Part shown: piece by piece, positions 35,657-45,450 of the stretch
Position numbering within the stretch: the stretch's first letter is position 1
How the letters are laid out: each line of letters starts with the position of its first letter
Assembly: GCF_022163125.1 (NCBI RefSeq)
Contig: NZ_CP091881.1
Coordinates: 5,828,001-5,892,000 of the forward strand
DNA from: Paenibacillus sp. HWE-109
Lineage (GTDB): Bacteria > Bacillota > Bacilli > Paenibacillales > NBRC-103111
Reading direction: 5' to 3'
Length of the DNA stretch: 64,000 bases
Translations under genes and position numbers: made by a program
The notes under the pieces: model-generated
The model's database searches: none
Told to the model about the DNA's origin: nothing
The model's input: only the letters and a program-made list of their open reading frames with translations

Positions 35657-36886
35657 CTATGAAGATACGCTTTTTAGTTTTTTAAGTTTGGATAGAAACG
35701 ATTGACCGTTTTCTGGCGGCTCTGCGCTAAAATAATCAGCAACCGTCGCGCCTATATCAGACAGCGTAGGCATATGGCCCAGCTTAATTCCCCGAACCCC
35801 TTGCCGGTAGGCAAGGACGGGAACTTGTTCACGCGTATGCTGGCTGTGGCCAATGGTCGGATCATTGCCGTGATCAGCCGTCACAATCAAGATATCATCA
35901 TCTTTCATTCGTTCCATCAATTCGCCAATATAGGCGTCGCACACGCGCAAGCAATCCGCATAACCCTGTGTATGCTGGGCATGTCCGGCTAAGTCTGTCT
36001 CCTGAATGTTGAGGCAAATAAACCCGTGTTGAATCCTCTCCACTTCATCAAGCAGCCTGATGAACAAATAAGCTGTTTCCACACCGGGAAAGATGCTGCC
36101 GTAGCGGTTATCCACAATATCTCCGACTTTGCCAATCAAGGATACCTCAATGCCCTCACGCCCTAGTATATTCGGTATTTGTACCGAAGCATCGACTCCG
36201 TATCCCAGATGGATGACCCGATAGCCGCGAGCATATAATCCTGATTTTGGGGTATCTATGCCCGCGTGTACGCCGTCGAGTTTGGCCACGTGAGCCTCCA
36301 TCAACTGCTCGAAACTAACGGCTTCGCCTCCCAAGGCAATAACCCGAGCCACTTGAACAACACTGCGGACGACTTGCCCAATCGCCACGACATCCTCGAA
36401 AGGAACGACATCCAGGCAACCGGATACGTTGTAAACTTGACCTGGGTCTGTCTCGAGATTATCGCCAACGGCCACACTATCGTTCACAATTAATATTCGC
36501 GCTTTATCACCAGCGTACCTCACGGCATAGCCTGCCTTGGACAAAGCAGCGTACACGCGCTCTATGACTTCCGCGAACGGCTGAAGAAGCGGTTGTTGCG
36601 GCCTCGTCCCCATGAGCTCCTGATGCCCATAGAAAGAATCCGCCCCCATATGCATTAAATCAGCTGTCCCAAATACGGCATCTGCGGAGTACCCCATCGC
36701 GCCGACCTCTTCACCAAGCGCATTCATTAAACCTAGCTGGGCAAGATTAGGCAGATGCAAGTCAGGAACGGCCTTTATAATATGCTTGCAGGTGTTCGCG
36801 CCTATGTCTTGCGGCCGCACTGCTTCGACATCCGCCATCGCGCCTATCCCGAAACTGTCCAATACAACAACGACAAATCTCCCCAT
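35657..36886 (-). CDS. yhfW: YhfW, phosphopentomutase-like metalloenzyme
   Basis: A 409-residue protein of the alkaline phosphatase/phosphopentomutase superfamily. It has 'VVVVLDSFGIGAMAD' at the N-terminus (metal Asp and the nucleophile region), 'GADSFYGHQELMGTRP' and the C-terminal metal site 'LIVTADHGNDPTIGHSQHTREQVP'. This is the DeoB-like pattern, but the context (next to yhfX and php) identifies the yhfW branch, whose substrate is unknown. It overlaps the yhfX stop by one base. Confidence 0.88.
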   Translation of the reverse strand: MGRFVVVVLDSFGIGAMADVEAVRPQDIGANTCKHIIKAVPDLHLPNLAQLGLMNALGEEVGAMGYSADAVFGTADLMHMGADSFYGHQELMGTRPQQPLLQPFAEVIERVYAALSKAGYAVRYAGDKARILIVNDSVAVGDNLETDPGQVYNVSGCLDVVPFEDVVAIGQVVRSVVQVARVIALGGEAVSFEQLMEAHVAKLDGVHAGIDTPKSGLYARGYRVIHLGYGVDASVQIPNILGREGIEVSLIGKVGDIVDNRYGSIFPGVETAYLFIRLLDEVERIQHGFICLNIQETDLAGHAQHTQGYADCLRVCDAYIGELMERMKDDDILIVTADHGNDPTIGHSQHTREQVPVLAYRQGVRGIKLGHMPTLSDIGATVADYFSAEPPENGQSFLSKLKKLKSVSS

Positions 36887-38055
36887 TAGCCTAACCTCTT
36901 GAAAGGCCTGCCTTGGCTATCGTACAAACCAATTAATCTCGGACGGTTCTTCGACAGCCCTTCTACAACAGCCACAACGCTTCTTGTTACAAAAATCTGC
37001 GTGCGAAAAGCCATGACGACGGACTGTCCGATATCATAATTTCCATCCAGTTCAAAATGGTAGTCGATCGAATCCAGCGAAGGAGGATGCACGGCCCCCC
37101 GCTGCAAATTCCCGGATGCGTCCGCAACAATCGCTTCCTTGATCATTGTTCGTTGGTAGTACCCGCCCCCATAACAGTAGCTTTTATCATCCAATTGATG
37201 AGAGATTTCACTCACATAGACGATGGCCGGGTATTCGGCCAGGTTGGCGACAGCATGCATCGGCGTTGTACCAAGCAGCCCATGACCTGGCTCCCCGTGA
37301 GTTCCGCCATGAGCGCCGATCTTCTCAATACTATGCGTACAAGTCGCAGAAGGCATATTCATTTGCTCCAGCTTCAAGCCGTAACGATCCAGAAGCAGCT
37401 GTTTGGCTGCTTGCATCGTTTGCACATTCACTGTTGGCATAAAATCTCCCGCTTTCGCGTCGAACAGGAAGCAAGGAAATGACGTTAAACCGCTTACGCG
37501 GATATTGCGCAATTCCAGTAATTGTTCCATGCTGCGCGGCAAATCTTCCAACCAAATTCCGCCATACTGCCCGGGATATAGAACATCATTGCGGTCGATA
37601 ACCCGCAGCAAGACATTCTGCGTGCAGCCTATCCGGCGGCAAGCCTCGTCAATCTCTCTCGCTTTCTCCACGGAGTAGACCGTCATCCAGGACGGTTTCA
37701 TGCGGACAACACGCTCAATCATGCGTGATGGCGTCTGCACCAAATGCCCCACATGAGCAAGCGGTATCCCGTAGTCATGCAGCGTCTCCGCTTCCCTGAA
37801 GTCAACAGCGACGGCTCCTTCGAAGCCAAGGCGAACAAGTTCCTTAGAGACAATGGGATTTCTTCCAATCTGTTTCGTCATAAAAAAAAGCTTGATTTGA
37901 TGCTGATTCGCTTCCTTCAGCATCACGCTCGCATTGCTCGATACTGCATCCAAGTCAATGACATATGTATCCGGCATAATACTCCCTGATTGATGCAGCT
38001 CGATCGCAAATTGAATCAATGCGGCGTTTCTCTCCACCGTTTTTTCCAAGAACAT
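36886..38055 (-). CDS. yhfX: YhfX, PLP-dependent alanine-racemase-fold protein
   Basis: A 389-residue protein with an alanine racemase N-terminal barrel. The PLP lysine is K61 in 'FFMTKQIGRNP'. Further marks are 'GAVAVDFREAETLHDYGIP' and 'ATCTHSIEKIGAHGGTHGEPGHGLLGTTP'-like histidine-rich sequence (quoted only in part: 'GAHGGTHGEPGHGLLG'), a hallmark of YhfX. Proposed as an amino acid racemase or PLP lyase; the reaction is not known. Ribosome site AAGGAGATCGCT. Confidence 0.88.
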   Translation of the reverse strand: MFLEKTVERNAALIQFAIELHQSGSIMPDTYVIDLDAVSSNASVMLKEANQHQIKLFFMTKQIGRNPIVSKELVRLGFEGAVAVDFREAETLHDYGIPLAHVGHLVQTPSRMIERVVRMKPSWMTVYSVEKAREIDEACRRIGCTQNVLLRVIDRNDVLYPGQYGGIWLEDLPRSMEQLLELRNIRVSGLTSFPCFLFDAKAGDFMPTVNVQTMQAAKQLLLDRYGLKLEQMNMPSATCTHSIEKIGAHGGTHGEPGHGLLGTTPMHAVANLAEYPAIVYVSEISHQLDDKSYCYGGGYYQRTMIKEAIVADASGNLQRGAVHPPSLDSIDYHFELDGNYDIGQSVVMAFRTQIFVTRSVVAVVEGLSKNRPRLIGLYDSQGRPFKRLG

Positions 38056-38095
38056 AGCGATCTCCTTATGTCGTTGACATCGGAGTACCGTCAGC

Positions 38096-39001
38096 CTAAA
38101 ATGCTAAAAATTTACGCGGATTCTCAACGAGCATCTTAAACAGCATAGGATCGGTAACTCCATATTTTTCTAGCAAAGGAAGGAAACTCTCAAACAAATG
38201 ATGATAGCCATGCCCGCCATAATGGCGCAAATGCGATTTCCTCGTAATATCGCATGATAGCATCAGCTTGTCTTCGAAGCCCGCTTCCAGCAGCCGCACC
38301 AAATTCACAGCGCGATCCTCATCCGAGCGGTAACTGAGCTTGCCCACGGTATCGAATTGTATGAACGCCCCGCTCTTGACGAGCATCATCTGCTCATCCA
38401 TATCCAAATTTAAGTCCTGATGTCCAAAAGAGATTCTGCTCAAATCTGCTCCGTACTGATCGAACAACGCCAACTGCTGCTTGCCCATCGTACCGATTTC
38501 GCAATGCGTGCTGATCGATGCCCCTGTCGTCCGGTGAGCGAGAATAGCAGCCCGGAATACCTTCTCCTCCGCTGCTGTAATTTCATTCAAGCTGCTTCCA
38601 ATCTCAGCTATCAGCCCAGCCTTGATCGACGTGCCGTCCATCCCCTCTTCGATATCCTGAACGAAGATCTCGGCCAAGCTTTCTGAGCTGCTTTCAAATA
38701 CAAAAGGAGGATAAAAACACTCCTTATAGAACCCGGTAGAAGCCACAATCGCGATCCCCGTTCGCTCTGCAATCTCAAGCATCTCAAGGGGATTGCGCCC
38801 CATGCCAATATTGGATACTTCCACAACCAGGCTGCACCCCGCAGCCTTAAGTTCCGCTATTTCTTCTATCACATCCGTGCTTTGCAGCCTCGAATCCGTA
38901 TCCTGCCTTACACCCGTTAAATCGAACACGAGATGCTCGTGAATCATGGTGCTGCCTATCGCTGAAGCATCCATAAGCCCCCTAACCGTATGCAGCTTCA
39001 A
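38096..39001 (-). CDS. php: Phosphotriesterase homology protein (Php/YhfV)
   Basis: A 301-residue amidohydrolase-superfamily TIM barrel. Metal ligands: 'MIHEHLVFDL' (HxH), a bridging glutamate in 'AGLIAEIGSS' (true phosphotriesterases have a carbamylated lysine here; Php has Glu), 'SISTHCEIGTMG', 'ISFGHQDLN' and the Asp of 'LMLSCDITRKSHLRHYGG'. It is thus the Php type with unknown natural substrate, perhaps a lactone or phospho-ester. It starts with TTG at 39001, seven bases after GGAGG. Confidence 0.9.
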   Translation of the reverse strand: MKLHTVRGLMDASAIGSTMIHEHLVFDLTGVRQDTDSRLQSTDVIEEIAELKAAGCSLVVEVSNIGMGRNPLEMLEIAERTGIAIVASTGFYKECFYPPFVFESSSESLAEIFVQDIEEGMDGTSIKAGLIAEIGSSLNEITAAEEKVFRAAILAHRTTGASISTHCEIGTMGKQQLALFDQYGADLSRISFGHQDLNLDMDEQMMLVKSGAFIQFDTVGKLSYRSDEDRAVNLVRLLEAGFEDKLMLSCDITRKSHLRHYGGHGYHHLFESFLPLLEKYGVTDPMLFKMLVENPRKFLAF

Positions 39002-39029
39002 TGGTAATCCTCCTTAGTTGTTTGATCTC

Positions 39030-40412
39030 TCAGAGCAAGTGGACAGCGTAGAGGACATTCAAGAGCAGCCCGCTCACGATCGCCGCTACCGGCCCAATTG
39101 CAAGTCGCATGACTGGGCGCCCTAAGCTTTCATTTGCCACATACACTAATATATACAGCGTCAATCCGAGGCCGGGAGCACTGGAACCCATTCGGATTAC
39201 AGCCATGCCCCCTCCGATCAACAGCCCGATTTCCATCATCGTATTCATCGCAGAGCGGAAATAATCGGAAGTTTCGCGCACCCCTGGATGCCGATGCAGC
39301 CACGAACTAACCTTGCGCAGGGCCAGAATTTCCAAATAAATCGTCAATGCGCCCAGCAAACCGGCAATCAGTGGATTGGGGGATAAATATCCGACTGGGA
39401 ACACCAGCATCAACCCTGCAACTCCATAAACGCCAGTTGCCAATGCTGTGGTCACGACCATAGGCATGAAGCTAAGCAATCGACTCACATCCACAACAGC
39501 TGCGCTTTGCAGCAAACCCATGCGCGTGGCTCCCTCATCTTTCCAAGCGCTTTGCAAATAAGGGATAGCTGCATCCGAGCCGGTAAACACCCCCATATTG
39601 CAGGCAATCGCTATACAACAGCCGATAGCCATGAGCAGGGGCAACCCTCTGGATATTCGTTTCACCTGTTGGTTGAAGCTGGCTTGTTCCTCGGATGCTG
39701 CTTTGTCGGATATCTCATCTGCGAGCACAGACATATCTTGCCGCCCAGACCTTCTGGCGGCGATTTCTTTATAAACGGCAAAACCTATAAGAAAAAGGAC
39801 AGATACGATCGTTGAAACGGAAACCTGCACGAAAATCCCACTATTGGTATAGAGAAGAAGTGTCTGCCGTATAAGAATTACGACACCTGCGCTAAGCAAT
39901 GCGCGTCTCCATCCGAACTGATACAGGATAGCAAGAAGCGGAAAAGCAGCGACGGCGACCATGAATGGCGCATTCAGCTCACCAAGCGGCCCCAGGATAT
40001 CTACGGGCAGCATGGAGAGAAGCGACAATATACCCGCAAGCCCAAACAAGGCAATTCCGCCCCATACAGCTCCCAAGCCAAGAGCGATCCACCATCGCGC
40101 TGCGAGCACTCCCAGAATATCCGTAGGCAGGAATAACAACCACGGATTCAGCATCTGGAAGGAGAAGGCGAATGAAAGGCCAACGGAAACCATAAATCCA
40201 AAACTCAACCCATACGCGATAGAAGCCAGTTCACGCCGGTTCATTCGTCCTTCTTGAACTTCTGGAAGGATGGGACGGATGCCGTCATGAAATACGGCCT
40301 TGCCTAGATGTGCAGCCAGCGCCGTAAGTGAGGTTAAACAAATAACAACTACCATCTGCGTGATGGATAAACGCTGCAAGAAATCCAAGCTGCTCCAGTC
40401 AACCTTATCCAT
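39030..40412 (-). CDS. yhfT: YhfT, multi-pass membrane protein (probable transporter)
   Basis: A 460-residue very hydrophobic protein with about eleven or twelve membrane segments. The N-terminal part 'ALAAHLGKAVFHDGIRPILPEV' region and the 'GYLSPNPLIAGLLGALTIYLEI' region are characteristic of the YhfT family, which has no assigned substrate. Presumably moves the substrate or product of the yhf pathway. It overlaps yhfU by 8 bases. Confidence 0.85.
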   Translation of the reverse strand: MDKVDWSSLDFLQRLSITQMVVVICLTSLTALAAHLGKAVFHDGIRPILPEVQEGRMNRRELASIAYGLSFGFMVSVGLSFAFSFQMLNPWLLFLPTDILGVLAARWWIALGLGAVWGGIALFGLAGILSLLSMLPVDILGPLGELNAPFMVAVAAFPLLAILYQFGWRRALLSAGVVILIRQTLLLYTNSGIFVQVSVSTIVSVLFLIGFAVYKEIAARRSGRQDMSVLADEISDKAASEEQASFNQQVKRISRGLPLLMAIGCCIAIACNMGVFTGSDAAIPYLQSAWKDEGATRMGLLQSAAVVDVSRLLSFMPMVVTTALATGVYGVAGLMLVFPVGYLSPNPLIAGLLGALTIYLEILALRKVSSWLHRHPGVRETSDYFRSAMNTMMEIGLLIGGGMAVIRMGSSAPGLGLTLYILVYVANESLGRPVMRLAIGPVAAIVSGLLLNVLYAVHLL

Positions 40413-40770
40413 GCTTCTTCAACAAGCTGCCGATGATTAGAGGAACAGCCGTTTCAATGCTTTCCTCAGCGATGCCGAAAGCCACTGTGCCCTGATGAAC
40501 GAGCGCTTCGATCTTCTGCGGATCAGGCTTGCCTCCGCTTTTGGCAACCGTAGCGCACCGACTGAATCCCAGCAAGCCGATGGCAATGGAGAGAGCTGCC
40601 CCTCCGCCTGAATTGCATGCGCCAATATAATAGTCAGCTTGGCCATTTTTCACTTTTTTGGCCGCTTCCATATCTGTCATAATCGCCACTTCTACCTGCT
40701 CTGCGCCTGCTTCTTTCACGCATCTTTCAATCCGATCTTTTTGTAATCCCGCAATAACAATTCGCAACAT
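40405..40770 (-). CDS. yhfU: YhfU (DUF2620) small protein
   Basis: A 121-residue cytoplasmic protein with a phosphate-binding-like glycine-rich loop, 'YYIGACNSGGGAALSIAIG', and 'TVAFGIAEESIETAVPLII'. The family is found only in yhf operons and its function is unknown. Strong ribosome site (AGAGGAGGAAATGTGA). It follows yhfY directly. Confidence 0.87.
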   Translation of the reverse strand: MLRIVIAGLQKDRIERCVKEAGAEQVEVAIMTDMEAAKKVKNGQADYYIGACNSGGGAALSIAIGLLGFSRCATVAKSGGKPDPQKIEALVHQGTVAFGIAEESIETAVPLIIGSLLKKHG

Positions 40771-41127
40771 TCACATTTCCTCCTCTTCGGTCATCGCCAG
40801 CAAATAGGACGCAATAAACGCAGCCTCAGCATCCAGGGAGGTCCCATGCACATTAAACGGTGACAGCAACTCAAGTGAGAAGTCGTAAATAGGCGTCTTC
40901 GCGGCAGCTTGCTGCAGAAGAGCCGGCGAGCACTCCTGAACAGCTCCGTTCCTCTTAATCCGATCAATAGCTTTCATCAGATGAGAGGTGAACGATCCTG
41001 CGTTCTCCTCATCAAGTTGGATATCCAGAAAGGCTTCGACCTTGCGCAGCAAACCCGGCGTTTGCTCATAGGTATCAAGGTCCACTTGTTTCGAAGCATA
41101 AATCAATTCAATCCGCTCATTCAGCAT
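40771..41127 (-). CDS. yhfY: YhfY, PRD-domain protein
   Basis: A 118-residue single PTS regulation domain: 'LNERIELIYASKQVDLDTYE' at the start, 'FTSHLMKAIDRIKRNGAVQE' with the histidine that PRDs use as phosphorylation site, and a C-terminal helix 'AAFIASYLLAMTEEEE'. No DNA-binding part. The ATG at 41127 after GAGGGGG is chosen; the frame also opens at a TTG (41157) that overlaps yhfZ. Its presence in one operon with HPr and EI suggests that it is their phosphorylation target. Confidence 0.82.
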   Translation of the reverse strand: MLNERIELIYASKQVDLDTYEQTPGLLRKVEAFLDIQLDEENAGSFTSHLMKAIDRIKRNGAVQECSPALLQQAAAKTPIYDFSLELLSPFNVHGTSLDAEAAFIASYLLAMTEEEEM

Positions 41128-41153
41128 CTTGCCTGTTCCCCCTCTTCTTAATA

Positions 41154-42074
41154 TCAATAGCTCGGGTCAATCTCATAGCTAACGACTTTGCGCTGGTAAT
41201 CGAGTACAATGTCGGATTGGATCATTTCTTTCAGGATATTGTTGATCCCTTTGTTATTTTTGGAAGTCAAAATAACGGCGGCTGACGCCTCAGTGAAAGC
41301 CGCATTATCCGTGATCCGCTGAAAGGGAATGTTGTATTCCTTTTCCTTAATTTCATCAAGGTTCCATACACCCGCGTCGATGGTTTGTGATTGAATGCTG
41401 TGAACAATCTGGTTGTAAGGCATCTCCACTAGCTTCACTTGCTTGCCTTCGCACAGCGCCTTCGTAATGACAGACTGATCGATCGATTTGGGATCCAGCC
41501 CAATTGTCATGCCGTCCTCGATCTTCGTCTTCGTGCTGTCAGCGAACAAAATAACATGCTCAGACAAATACGTCCTCTCGGCAAATTGAAGTCCAATCTC
41601 CAGTTCAAGCCCATCTGCAATCGCTTGTTTGGCAGCCAATCGGGACACCACGACGAAATCATAGGCGCCTTTCAGCAGCATTTGAATCCGCACTGTTGCT
41701 CCTCTAACATAAGCCATGTTCAAATCTACGCTATGACTTTCAGCAGATTTGTATAAGCCGGTGGCAAATCCTTCATACAATTTGGAATATGGCAGCGGCA
41801 TAGCGCCCATAATGAAGTCGATGCCTGTGAACATCCACACCATTTTGTAATCGATATCCACCACATAGGTACCGATATGCCCTCTGCTTTCCAACGTTAC
41901 AGCACCCTCCGTTTTCAGTACGGATAGCGCATTCTGAATGGTTCCTCTGGCAAAACCGAGCTCTTTCTCATATTCAGACACCGTTTCGATACGGTCGCCT
42001 TTCTTCTTCGTCATGAACACTCGGGCCAAATGCATGATGACCATGCCGCTTTTCTGATATAATTTATCTTTCAT
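41154..42074 (-). CDS. yhfZ: YhfZ, winged-helix regulator with ligand-binding domain
   Basis: A 306-residue protein: a GntR/winged-helix-like N-terminus ('VSEYEKELGFARGTIQNALSVLKTEG', about residues 27-52; first 20 of these are enough to see the recognition helix) and a C-terminal type-2 periplasmic-binding-like domain (about 85-300) for a small ligand. Probable transcriptional regulator of the operon and its first gene. Ribosome site GGAGCTAGATAACGA. A 120-base gap separates it from the ABC importer upstream. Confidence 0.85.
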   Translation of the reverse strand: MKDKLYQKSGMVIMHLARVFMTKKKGDRIETVSEYEKELGFARGTIQNALSVLKTEGAVTLESRGHIGTYVVDIDYKMVWMFTGIDFIMGAMPLPYSKLYEGFATGLYKSAESHSVDLNMAYVRGATVRIQMLLKGAYDFVVVSRLAAKQAIADGLELEIGLQFAERTYLSEHVILFADSTKTKIEDGMTIGLDPKSIDQSVITKALCEGKQVKLVEMPYNQIVHSIQSQTIDAGVWNLDEIKEKEYNIPFQRITDNAAFTEASAAVILTSKNNKGINNILKEMIQSDIVLDYQRKVVSYEIDPSY

Positions 42075-42193
42075 TCGTTATCTAGCTCCAATTCTTGCCC
42101 AATCATAAAGTACATAATTTTGTATATTGGACAGTGAATTTATTATACAAGAGCGCAAATAACGGTGTAAAGGACTATTGCAAGGATTGCCGC

Positions 42194-43030
42194 TTAGCCC
42201 TTCACGCTTCCTGCTGTGACGCCTTCGATAATACTTCTTTGGAAAAAAGCATACATGATCATAACCGGAACAACGCTAAGCACAATAGAAGCCGTCATCG
42301 CCCCATAATTAAAATTATACTTGTCAGCAAAAGCGACGATTGCCACTGGCATGGTGCGGAGCTCTTGACTGGATAAAAACAAGCTGGCCAAAATGTATTC
42401 ATTCCAATTGTTAATAAAATTCAGAATAAAGACGGTAACCAATGTAGGCATCGTAAGCGGGATGATAATTCTCCCCAGAATGCCATACGTACTCAGCCCA
42501 TCCATCACTCCGGCTTCCTCCAGCTCCAGCGGGATCGATTTCAGAAAAGCACTGATAATAAAAACAGAAAGCGGTATGCCGAAAGAAGTATACGGAAGAA
42601 TGAGTGCCAAGTGCGAATTGTACAAGCCGAAGTCCTTGATCATGATATAGAGCGGAATCAGCAGCGAAGCAGGGGGAATTAGCAAAGATATAAGAAGCAA
42701 GCCATACACCAGCTTATTTAATACCTTAAACTTCATTCTCGTCACCGCATAAGCGATTGCTGTTGACAGCAGAATGGTACTGAACGTAGCAACCAGTCCC
42801 ACTATGGCGCTATTCATGAAATTCTTCCATATAGGCGAGTTGGACAGCACGTGAATATAGTTTGTGAAATCCAGCTGATGCGGCAGCCCCCATGGATCAT
42901 TGAACAGCTCCGTATTGTTTTTCATTGAAGCAACAAGAACAAACCACAGAGGATACAGGACCGTTAAGACATATACACCAAGCACGACATGAGACAGAAT
43001 ACGACGTTTCGGTTTGGTCTTTGTGGGCAT
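42194..43030 (-). CDS. ABC sugar importer permease, MalG-type
   Basis: A 278-residue permease with six membrane segments and the EAA loop 'EEAGVMDGLSTYGILGRII'; it ends '...EGVTAGSVKG'. Ribosome site GGAGGTATCCTACTG; the start overlaps the stop of the partner permease by one base. The importer lies immediately upstream of the yhf operon and could deliver its substrate. Confidence 0.92.
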   Translation of the reverse strand: MPTKTKPKRRILSHVVLGVYVLTVLYPLWFVLVASMKNNTELFNDPWGLPHQLDFTNYIHVLSNSPIWKNFMNSAIVGLVATFSTILLSTAIAYAVTRMKFKVLNKLVYGLLLISLLIPPASLLIPLYIMIKDFGLYNSHLALILPYTSFGIPLSVFIISAFLKSIPLELEEAGVMDGLSTYGILGRIIIPLTMPTLVTVFILNFINNWNEYILASLFLSSQELRTMPVAIVAFADKYNFNYGAMTASIVLSVVPVMIMYAFFQRSIIEGVTAGSVKG

Positions 43031-43914
43031 CAGTAGGATACCTCCTTCGACTTATTGTTGAAGAAGGTTAGGAACAGGGACAGTAGTGCTGTAAATATCG
43101 TAATCACAATTGAAATCGCGTTTGCATATCCGAAATCGCTCAAGCTGTACGCTTGCTTATACATGTAGGTTGCCATCAGCTCCGTGGAGCCGAACGGACC
43201 GCCTTTCGTCATAATGAGAACCGTATCCAGCGCTTTCATCGCTCCTGTTACCGACAGCAACAGCGTTACGCCGATAACGGGTCGAATGAGCGGTATCGTG
43301 AGCGACCATGCTTTGCGCCAACCCACAGCGCCGTCAATTTCTCCAGCTTCCATGATTTCTTTGGGTATCGCGAAAATGCCAGCAAGCACGAGTACAATAT
43401 AAAATCCTGTCCATTGCCAGGCATTCGTGACGAGAACAGCCAAGAAAGCCACTGATTTGTCCCCCAACCAAATATGCGTCCAGGATTCAAGACCGATTCC
43501 CTTGAGCAATTGATTCAGCAAGCCGGCTTCCGGAGCAAAAATGAATTTCCAGATAATCGCCACCGAAGCCGTCGATAAAATGCTTGGTAAAAAAACGGTG
43601 AGCTTGTAAAAGCCCAAGAAGCGTTTCACGCTGCTCACCATAATGGATATCACAATAATTAATGGGATCTGTACGAACACGGAGAAGGCCACAAAGTAAA
43701 GATTGTTTTTAAAAGCCACCCAAAACTTCTCATCCGTCAACGCCTTCGCAAAGTTGTCGAATCCATTAAAAACTGGCTCATTAATACCGTTCCAGCTTGT
43801 TACGGAATAATGCAGCGAATTAAACAACGGCGTTAAATAAAAGGTGATGTACAACAGCAGCGCCGGAATCACAAAGATGAAATATGCTGTGAAATTTCTG
43901 TATATTTTGATCAT
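43030..43914 (-). CDS. ABC sugar importer permease, MalF-type
   Basis: A 294-residue permease with the EAA loop 'MEAGEIDGAVGWRKAWSLT'. The ATG at 43914 (8 bases after AGGAG) is chosen over a GTG at 43923 that overlaps the ribosome site. Co-transcribed with the lipoprotein gene upstream and the second permease downstream. Confidence 0.92.
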   Translation of the reverse strand: MIKIYRNFTAYFIFVIPALLLYITFYLTPLFNSLHYSVTSWNGINEPVFNGFDNFAKALTDEKFWVAFKNNLYFVAFSVFVQIPLIIVISIMVSSVKRFLGFYKLTVFLPSILSTASVAIIWKFIFAPEAGLLNQLLKGIGLESWTHIWLGDKSVAFLAVLVTNAWQWTGFYIVLVLAGIFAIPKEIMEAGEIDGAVGWRKAWSLTIPLIRPVIGVTLLLSVTGAMKALDTVLIMTKGGPFGSTELMATYMYKQAYSLSDFGYANAISIVITIFTALLSLFLTFFNNKSKEVSY

Positions 43915-43947
43915 TTCTACCACTCCTGCGTCAGGTTCAGAACTGTT

Positions 43948-45312
43948 TTATTTCCCAGCCGCATTAGCACTTTCTTGCGTTTTTTGCATACGCTCTGCCG
44001 CTGCTTCCGGTTTGATTTGTCCGCCTAAAAGTTCTTGAATGGTTGTCTCCAGCGTGATCTTCACATTGGGCTGCACTAGTGCGTCAAAAGCGGGATATGC
44101 TCCTTTGGCCGAACCTTGCTGTTCACCGATAGATTTAATAAGTTCATTAGCGCCCTGAACATCTTTGACACCCTTCATAGCTGGAATTTGGTTCGTTTCA
44201 ACCAATGTCCGTTTTTGGTTATCCAAGCTATAGAAGTTTTTGATGAACGTCTTAACGGCTTTCTTCTCATTATCCTTCAACGCAGCTGAGAAACCGTAAC
44301 CGTTCGACCAGCCACCATTCAGATAGCCGTCACCTTTGCCGCCTGTATCCGGGAATCGGAAAAATCCAGTTGAATCCTTGACTGTGGACTTCTCGCCAAC
44401 AATCGCGTTTACGGCCCAGCTGCCATCAAACAACATAGCCGCTTTTCCTGTGTAGAAGTTCGCCTGACCCTCGGCAAATCCTAACCCCAATACATTCGGA
44501 TCAATATACTTTTTCTTCTTCATATCATCAATACGTTTGAACGTTTCCACTACCGCTGGATCTGTCCATTTGGTCGTTCCTTTCGCAAAGCCATCCTGCA
44601 ATTCAGGGCCGCCAAGAGCTACAAACATACTGTTAACGAGCATATTAGCAACCCAAGCATCACCTGCTCCTGCTCCCATTGCCAGAGGTGTGATGCCTTT
44701 GGCTCTCAGCTTTTCCATGGCCGTCATCAAATCATCCCATGTTTTGGGAACTTGGATACCGGTTTCCTCAAACAACTTTTTGTTATAAAAAAATCCTTCT
44801 ATGTATCCGGTTTCAGGTAATCCGTAAATTTTCCCATCAACTGTAAATTCACGGAGATCGAAGAAGGAATCCTTGATTCCGACTTCAGCCATAATATCAT
44901 TCAGTGCCAACAAACGGCCCGCTTTCGCATAGTTCTGAGTATCCGCACCGCCAAACAAATTGAATATCGGCGGCTGCGAGCCACTCGCCATCTCAGCTTT
45001 CAACTTCACATTCCGGTTGACGGTATCTTCGACACCATCCAAAGTGAACTTCAAGCCCGGCACATCTTGTTCAGTCTTCTTCACAACTTCCTCAAGCAGC
45101 TTCAAAGTTGGCTTAGCCGTTTCGCGAATGTTAATATGGCGCAGCACCATTGTAAAAGACTCCGCTTTCGCAACTTTTTCGGCTTCATTCTTAGGCGACA
45201 CAGCAGGACTTGATGGATTTGATGGACTTGAAGCCGTACTCTCTGCATTCTTCCCTGTACATCCTGCCAATGCTACCAATGCTACCGTGGCTAACAATGC
45301 TTGCTTTTTCAT
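43948..45312 (-). CDS. Sugar-binding lipoprotein of the yhf-linked importer
   Basis: A 454-residue extracellular solute-binding protein; lipobox 'LVALAGC' with C18, a Ser/Pro/Ala spacer, then the family-1 binding fold ('LKAEMASGSQPPIFNLFGG', 'KAAMLFDGSWAVNAIVGE'). First gene of the importer. Specificity cannot be read from the sequence. Confidence 0.93.
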   Translation of the reverse strand: MKKQALLATVALVALAGCTGKNAESTASSPSNPSSPAVSPKNEAEKVAKAESFTMVLRHINIRETAKPTLKLLEEVVKKTEQDVPGLKFTLDGVEDTVNRNVKLKAEMASGSQPPIFNLFGGADTQNYAKAGRLLALNDIMAEVGIKDSFFDLREFTVDGKIYGLPETGYIEGFFYNKKLFEETGIQVPKTWDDLMTAMEKLRAKGITPLAMGAGAGDAWVANMLVNSMFVALGGPELQDGFAKGTTKWTDPAVVETFKRIDDMKKKKYIDPNVLGLGFAEGQANFYTGKAAMLFDGSWAVNAIVGEKSTVKDSTGFFRFPDTGGKGDGYLNGGWSNGYGFSAALKDNEKKAVKTFIKNFYSLDNQKRTLVETNQIPAMKGVKDVQGANELIKSIGEQQGSAKGAYPAFDALVQPNVKITLETTIQELLGGQIKPEAAAERMQKTQESANAAGK

Positions 45313-45450
45313 CTACCTAACAACTCCCCATTGATCATAGTATGAAAACTGATTTTGCTTCGATTCCTTTCCTTGCAGCTTGCCCATTCCTGTTGTAAAG
45401 CGCTCTCACCCCCTAAGAGGCTAGCCTCTTCAAAGCGAAAACTCCTGTTT

